Positions 5,479 to 8,866 of a DNA stretch of 8,866 bases are shown piece by piece. The first letter of the stretch is position 1. Every line of letters starts with the position of its first letter. This stretch comes from Chitinophagaceae bacterium (GTDB lineage: Bacteria > Bacteroidota > Bacteroidia > Chitinophagales > Chitinophagaceae). Position numbers and translations under genes: made by a program. A model generated the notes under the pieces. It had not been told where the DNA came from. It was given only the letters and a program-made list of their open reading frames with translations, and did no database searches. The stretch is taken from positions 1 to 8,866 of the forward strand of contig CANHEC010000051.1 of the NCBI GenBank assembly GCA_947459455.1. The letters are read 5' to 3'.

Positions 5479-7008
5479 ATGGGTTGGATAATTTTTGCAA
5501 TAGGTACGTTGGGCTGGCACCTGGGTATGTACGGCATGTTTAAGAAAGCCGGGATAGCCCCCTGGAAGGCGCTGGTGCCGTTTTACAACACCTGGTGCAT
5601 TATCGAAAAAGTACAGTTGCGCAGACTATGGTTTTGGCTGCAGCTGATACCCATTGCCGGCCAGTTCATCAGCATCTGGATTACCATCATTTTTGTAATG
5701 CATTTTGGTCGCTTCAATGTGTTGCACCATGCGGCTACTGTTTTTCTGCCTTTTCTCTATTTCCCCTACCTCGGCTTTTCTGCATCTGAGCGATATGCCG
5801 GCCACGAGGTGTTTCACAATTACAAAAAGCCCAACAGCCGTGAGTGGATCGATGCAGCCGTATTTGCCGTAGTAGCCGCTACACTCATCCGCACTTTTAT
5901 TTTTGAGGCGTACACCATCCCCACACCATCGATGGAGAAAACGCTGCTGGTGAACGACTTTTTGTTTGTAAACAAAATGGCCTACGGCCCGCGGGTACCG
6001 CAAACCCCGCTCAGCTTTCCGTTTGTACACAACCTGATGCCGTTTTCACAAACGCCCAGCTACCTCAAATGGGTGCAGCTGCCCTATAAGCGTTTGCCAG
6101 GCTACACGCCGGTGAAGCGAAACGATGTGGTGGTGTTCAATTTTCCGATGGGTGACACGGTGATTAACCTGCCCGGCTATGGCAGTGGCAAGCCATACTA
6201 CGAAGTACTGCATTATGGCTTTGAAGACAACCGGGATGCCTTTATGGCCAGCGACTATGGCGATGAATTGCTGGTGCATCCCATGGACAAAGCTGACAAC
6301 TATATCAAGCGCTGTGTAGCGGTAGGCGGCGATGAAATACAGATCAAAAACGGCGTTTTATTTGTGAATAGTGAAAAGGCAGTGTTGCCAGAGGGAAGCC
6401 AGATCACCTATGTAGTCAAAACAAATGGCAATCCTATTGACTTTGCTTCGCTGGAGGAAAATACCGGCATTAAACTGCGTTGGAATACCAATCAGGAAGA
6501 GGATATTCAGGCTTATGCCGAAATGTTTGCGAAAGGCAAAACCTACTACGTATATATGACTGCTTCGGACGCCGCTGCTTTCCGCAAAATGAGTAATGTG
6601 GTAGATGTGAGCCTGTACGATTATGGTGCTGGCGCACAGCTGTTTCCCAATGTCGATAATAACTTTTGGTCAATTGACAATTATGGGCCGCTGCGTATAC
6701 CCAGGAAGGGTGATGTGGTAGAGCTGACACCGCAAAACATCGGTATCTATCGTCGCCTTATCACCGTGTACGAAGGCCATCAGCTGGAGCAAACTGCCAG
6801 CGGATTTCTGATTGATGGCAAGCCCGCCAAGAGCTATACTATACGCTACAACTACTACTGGATGATGGGCGACAACCGCCACAACAGCCAGGACAGCCGC
6901 TTCTGGGGTTTTGTACCCGAAACGCATATTGTGGGCAAGGCCAGCTTCATTTGGTTCAGCTGGGAGAAAGGCCCCCGCTGGAAACGTTTGTTCAGCAGCA
7001 TCAAATAA
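5479..7008 (+). CDS. lepB: Signal peptidase I with N-terminal membrane extension
   Basis: This membrane protease removes signal peptides from exported proteins; its catalytic domain faces the periplasm. It has 509 residues, longer than E. coli LepB (324). The N-terminal third holds hydrophobic segments near 2-20, 48-75 and 85-100, with a WKALVPFYNTW motif typical of the DUF5684-like module on Bacteroidota signal peptidases. A further membrane anchor, WIDAAVFAVVAATLIRTFIF (123-142), precedes the catalytic region. S151 in IPTPSMEKTL is the nucleophile and K277 in YIKRCVAVGGDEI the general base. Box E is GDNRHNSQDSR (464-474). Both spacings are long: 126 residues from Ser to Lys and 187 from Lys to box E, so there are two insertions. 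The gene has its own promoter and a strong terminator. The ATG at 5479 has no Shine-Dalgarno; I saw no better in-frame start. All catalytic motifs are intact, so I expect an active enzyme. Confidence 0.95.
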   Translation: MGWIIFAIGTLGWHLGMYGMFKKAGIAPWKALVPFYNTWCIIEKVQLRRLWFWLQLIPIAGQFISIWITIIFVMHFGRFNVLHHAATVFLPFLYFPYLGFSASERYAGHEVFHNYKKPNSREWIDAAVFAVVAATLIRTFIFEAYTIPTPSMEKTLLVNDFLFVNKMAYGPRVPQTPLSFPFVHNLMPFSQTPSYLKWVQLPYKRLPGYTPVKRNDVVVFNFPMGDTVINLPGYGSGKPYYEVLHYGFEDNRDAFMASDYGDELLVHPMDKADNYIKRCVAVGGDEIQIKNGVLFVNSEKAVLPEGSQITYVVKTNGNPIDFASLEENTGIKLRWNTNQEEDIQAYAEMFAKGKTYYVYMTASDAAAFRKMSNVVDVSLYDYGAGAQLFPNVDNNFWSIDNYGPLRIPRKGDVVELTPQNIGIYRRLITVYEGHQLEQTASGFLIDGKPAKSYTIRYNYYWMMGDNRHNSQDSRFWGFVPETHIVGKASFIWFSWEKGPRWKRLFSSIK

Positions 7009-7033
7009 AGCGTTACATTTAATCGCCGAAGGA

Positions 7034-7065
7034 AATCCTTCTCCAACCACGGGGAAGGATTTTTT
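7034..7065 (+). terminator. Intrinsic terminator of lepB
   Basis: AATCCTTCTCC (7034-7044) pairs with GGGGAAGGATT (7051-7061) around AACCAC, giving 11 bp with one G-T wobble. Six T run from 7060 to 7065. It begins about 25 nt after the lepB stop. A competing small hairpin, GAAGGA/TCCTTC, overlaps the first arm at 7028-7041, and GCCGA (7025-7029) can pair with TCGGC (7067-7071) outside the stem. Confidence 0.8.
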
Positions 7066-7095
7066 GTCGGCCTACCTTACCCAAACACTTTGTTC

Positions 7096-7587
7096 ATGGC
7101 ACATACCCAACATCAGTTCGAGTTTGAGATTTACGATAGCGATGCCGACCTGACCCGGGCCGACCAACAGCTGCTGGCACAGGCCCGCCAATTGTGCGAA
7201 CAGGCCTATGCTCCCTACAGTCATTTTAGGGTGGCGGCAGTGGCCCGCACAGTAGCCGGCCACATACTGCACGGCACCAACCAGGAAAATGCCAGCTACC
7301 CGGTAGGCATCTGCGCCGAGCGTACGTTGCTGTCGGCGCTTTCCAGCGTATACCCCGGCGAAGCCATCGATACCATCGCCATTTCGTATCACAATGAGCA
7401 GGGCGACAGCAGCCAGCCGGCATCGCCATGCGGTATCTGTCGGCAAAGCCTGGTAGAGTACGAGCAGCGCATGCAGCATCCCATTCGGCTGCTGCTCAGC
7501 GGGCAGCAGGGCCGCGTCATGATCATTCGGCAGGCTACCGATTTGCTGCCGTTCAGCTTTACGGCCGATGATTTGTTGGGGAAATAG
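7096..7587 (+). CDS. cdd: Cytidine deaminase
   Basis: This zinc enzyme hydrolyses cytidine and deoxycytidine to uridine and deoxyuridine in pyrimidine salvage; it is cytosolic. It has 163 residues from the ATG at 7096; a TTG at 7090 would add two. The substrate loop GTNQENASYP has N62 and E64. The catalytic motif CAER gives C73 and E75, and PCGICRQ gives C112 and C115, so all three zinc cysteines and the proton-shuttling Glu are present. It is slightly longer than the 130-140 residues common for the homotetrameric type, through an extension of about 20 residues at the N-terminus (HQFEFEIYDSDADLT). It sits after the lepB terminator, so it is probably transcribed separately, though I found no clear promoter in the short gap. 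Its 3' end converges on csaA. Confidence 0.94.
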   Translation: MAHTQHQFEFEIYDSDADLTRADQQLLAQARQLCEQAYAPYSHFRVAAVARTVAGHILHGTNQENASYPVGICAERTLLSALSSVYPGEAIDTIAISYHNEQGDSSQPASPCGICRQSLVEYEQRMQHPIRLLLSGQQGRVMIIRQATDLLPFSFTADDLLGK

Positions 7588-7593
7588 CGTGGT

Positions 7594-7614
7594 GTAGGTG
7601 CTCAGCCTACTTTG
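7594..7614. terminator. Possible small shared terminator between cdd and csaA
   Basis: GTAGG (7594-7598) pairs with CCTAC (7606-7610), extendable by one G-T pair, and TTTG follows on the plus strand. The csaA stop codon (7604-7602) lies in the loop. The stem is short and the T-run weak, so this is tentative. Confidence 0.3.
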
Positions 7615-7934
7615 CCGCCATTTTGCACGGCCCGGTCGGGCTGTAGCAGCACTACGTCGTTGTTTTCATTGTACACGCCCAGCACCAGCACTTCGCTCAT
7701 AAAATCGGCTATTTGCCGTGGCGGAAAATTGACCACCGCTATCACCTGCCGGCCCACCAGCTCTTCAGGTGCATACAGCGCCGTTATCTGTGCCGATGAT
7801 TTTCGGATGCCCATCGGCCCGAAATCAATCCATAATTGATACGCTGGTTTGCGGGCTTTGGCAAAAAGCTTTACTTCTATCACAGTGCCGGCCCGCATGT
7901 CTACGGCTTCAAAGTGTTCCCATTGTATCGTCAT
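7602..7934 (-). CDS. csaA: tRNA-binding-domain protein CsaA (secretion-associated chaperone)
   Basis: CsaA is a small cytosolic dimer with the OB-fold tRNA-binding domain also found in MetRS C-termini. In Bacillus it acts as an export-related chaperone that binds unfolded preproteins and SecA; its tRNA affinity is known from the family. This copy is 110 residues, the normal length. Conserved stretches are VDMRAGTVIEVKLF (11-24), KPAYQLWIDFG (29-39), GIRKSSAQIT (42-51), VVNFPPRQIADFMSEVLVLG (67-86) and the C-terminal NGGKVG. The ATG at 7934 gives the usual short N-terminus before the fold. It lies downstream of the aspartate kinase with 93 nt between them, close enough for a shared transcript. 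Whether it serves export in this organism is inference; lepB nearby is on the other strand. Confidence 0.92.
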   Translation of the reverse strand: MTIQWEHFEAVDMRAGTVIEVKLFAKARKPAYQLWIDFGPMGIRKSSAQITALYAPEELVGRQVIAVVNFPPRQIADFMSEVLVLGVYNENNDVVLLQPDRAVQNGGKVG

Positions 7935-7975
7935 ATACTAATGCGAGTGAGTGAGTTTGAAAAGATCAGCATCGG

Positions 7976-7989
7976 GGCTGTGTGCAGCC
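7976..7989 (-). terminator. Possible weak hairpin after the aspartate kinase gene
   Basis: GGCTG and CAGCC flank a 4-nt loop to form a perfect 5-bp stem, about 40 nt past the aspartate kinase stop. On the minus strand the next T-run (TTTT) comes only after about 10 nt, so termination would be inefficient and read-through into csaA is likely. Confidence 0.22.
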
Positions 7990-8027
7990 TTCTGGTAAAT
8001 TCACCCGACTGCCAGCCTGCGAGCCAC

Positions 8028-8866
8028 TTACCCCAGCAGGTACTGGGCTGTGTCGGGCGTTTGCTGTGTTAGCAGTGGCGTACGTTCGCCTAGCATGCTG
8101 GTGAGTACCTCCGGCGTATAGTGGCGTATACTCAGCAGCTCCAGGTTTTTGTGCAGCATTACATTCAGCCATTGCTCAGCACGGGCGGCTATCTGCTGCA
8201 GCTTTTCTTCGCGGTGGTCAAATACCGCCGTGAAACGGATAGCACCATTTTGCGTCAGGTTGGGCTTCAGTTTGGCCTCTTCAAACAGCTGGTACAGTTT
8301 GCCCACCGATTGCTCGCCTACGAACGAGTAGTCTTTCGACTGAAACTCCATCATCACCTGGTTTTCCTTGCGTACGATGATGGGGGGGAGTTGTGCTGCT
8401 TTCTTTTTGGTAACCGCCGTGCCCGGGAGCGATGCGTCCAGAAAACATTTCACATACAGCGGTATCTTTTTCTCGTACAGCGGCTTGATTGTTTTGGGGT
8501 GAATGACCTGTGCCCCGTAGTAGGCCATTTCAATCACCTCTTCGTAGCTCAGCTCGGGTATGGGCACTGCATCGGGAAACTGTTTGGGGTCGGCATTCAT
8601 CACACTCGGTACATCCTTCCAAATCGTTTGGCTTTCGGCATCCAGCAGGTTGGCGAAAATGGCGGCGCTGAAATCGCTGCCTTCGCGGCCCAGCGTGGTG
8701 CTTTCATTCTCATCGGTACAGCCTATAAAGCCCTGCGTGATGACCAGGCCTGTATCGGCCAGCAGGGGCGCCACCAGCTGCCGGCAGTTGGCAGCCGTTT
8801 CGTCCCAAAGTATGCCGGCATCCCTGAAGTTATCGTCCGTCTTAAACACATCCCGCACATCCAGCC
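8028..8866 (-). CDS. Aspartate kinase, C-terminal part (5' end off the right edge)
   Basis: Aspartate kinase phosphorylates aspartate to aspartyl-4-phosphate, the first step towards lysine, threonine, methionine and diaminopimelate. The visible 278 residues run in frame to the window edge (…LDVRDVFKTD), and the Val-coding GTG at 8858 is internal, not a start. The missing N-terminus should hold the KFGG nucleotide-binding motif. Visible kinase motifs are GFIGCTDENESTTLGREGSD, the family signature with GREGSDFSAA, then WKDVPSVMNADPK and YYGAQVIHPKTI. The C-terminal region after about residue 165 of the fragment has two divergent ACT-like modules, with SFVGEQSVGKLYQLFEEA and LTQNGAIRFTAVFD in the first and LELLSIRHYT in the second. 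There is no homoserine dehydrogenase fused at the C-terminus, since a TAA follows YLLG. Which amino acid inhibits it cannot be told. csaA lies 93 nt downstream. Confidence 0.93.
   Translation of the reverse strand, partial: LDVRDVFKTDDNFRDAGILWDETAANCRQLVAPLLADTGLVITQGFIGCTDENESTTLGREGSDFSAAIFANLLDAESQTIWKDVPSVMNADPKQFPDAVPIPELSYEEVIEMAYYGAQVIHPKTIKPLYEKKIPLYVKCFLDASLPGTAVTKKKAAQLPPIIVRKENQVMMEFQSKDYSFVGEQSVGKLYQLFEEAKLKPNLTQNGAIRFTAVFDHREEKLQQIAARAEQWLNVMLHKNLELLSIRHYTPEVLTSMLGERTPLLTQQTPDTAQYLLG

Noticed and set aside
7976..8027. Short gap between csaA and the aspartate kinase as a possible riboswitch or small gene
   Set aside because: It is too short for a lysine riboswitch, on the wrong side of the aspartate kinase to control it, and holds only a weak 5-bp hairpin.
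1..8866. A hidden defence system, mobile element, CRISPR array or RNA gene
   Set aside because: Both strands are filled by recognisable core-type genes with short gaps; I saw no transposase, integrase, spaced repeat array or tRNA-like fold.

Overview
This window most likely comes from the chromosome of a member of the Bacteroidota, plausibly a Chitinophagaceae relative with a little over 50 % GC by eye. The evidence is a perfect Bacteroidota-type promoter (TTTG, 19 nt, TAAATTTG) in front of lepB, weak or absent Shine-Dalgarno sequences, and proteins in forms familiar from this phylum: a long signal peptidase I with an extra membrane domain, a CCG-domain Fe-S protein with CTGDPARR, and an aspartate kinase with a TIRHYT-like tail. 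Genus and family are inference only.

Layout, left to right. (1) Minus strand, 1-2188: the N-terminal part of 4-hydroxyphenylpyruvate dioxygenase (hppD, cut by the window edge). Upstream of it lies a probable two-gene unit, a LysE-family exporter followed 17 nt later by a secreted TraB/TIKI-like protein. A strong hairpin terminator that contains the TraB-like gene's stop codon closes this unit. (2) Plus strand, 2335-4380: a two-CCG-domain Fe-S protein divergent from lysE, then an NtrC-type response regulator that has no DNA-binding domain. (3) Minus strand, 4386-5282: a CarH/LitR-like MerR regulator with a cobalamin-binding region, convergent with the response regulator across only 5 nt. (4) A 196-nt divergent region with a perfect 8-bp inverted repeat and the lepB promoter. 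(5) Plus strand, 5479-7587: lepB, an intrinsic terminator, and cdd (cytidine deaminase). (6) Minus strand, 7602-8866: csaA and the C-terminal two thirds of an aspartate kinase cut by the right edge.

The genes are mostly housekeeping (protein export, pyrimidine salvage, aspartate-family amino acids, tyrosine breakdown) with two regulators in the middle. I see no transposase, integrase, phage gene, CRISPR array, tRNA, rRNA or toxin-antitoxin pair, and no multi-gene system that looks undescribed. The items most worth a second look are the response regulator without an HTH and with an altered GAFTGA loop, the B12-type regulator with its nearby palindrome, and the hairpins around the stop of the TraB-like gene and the start of hppD.
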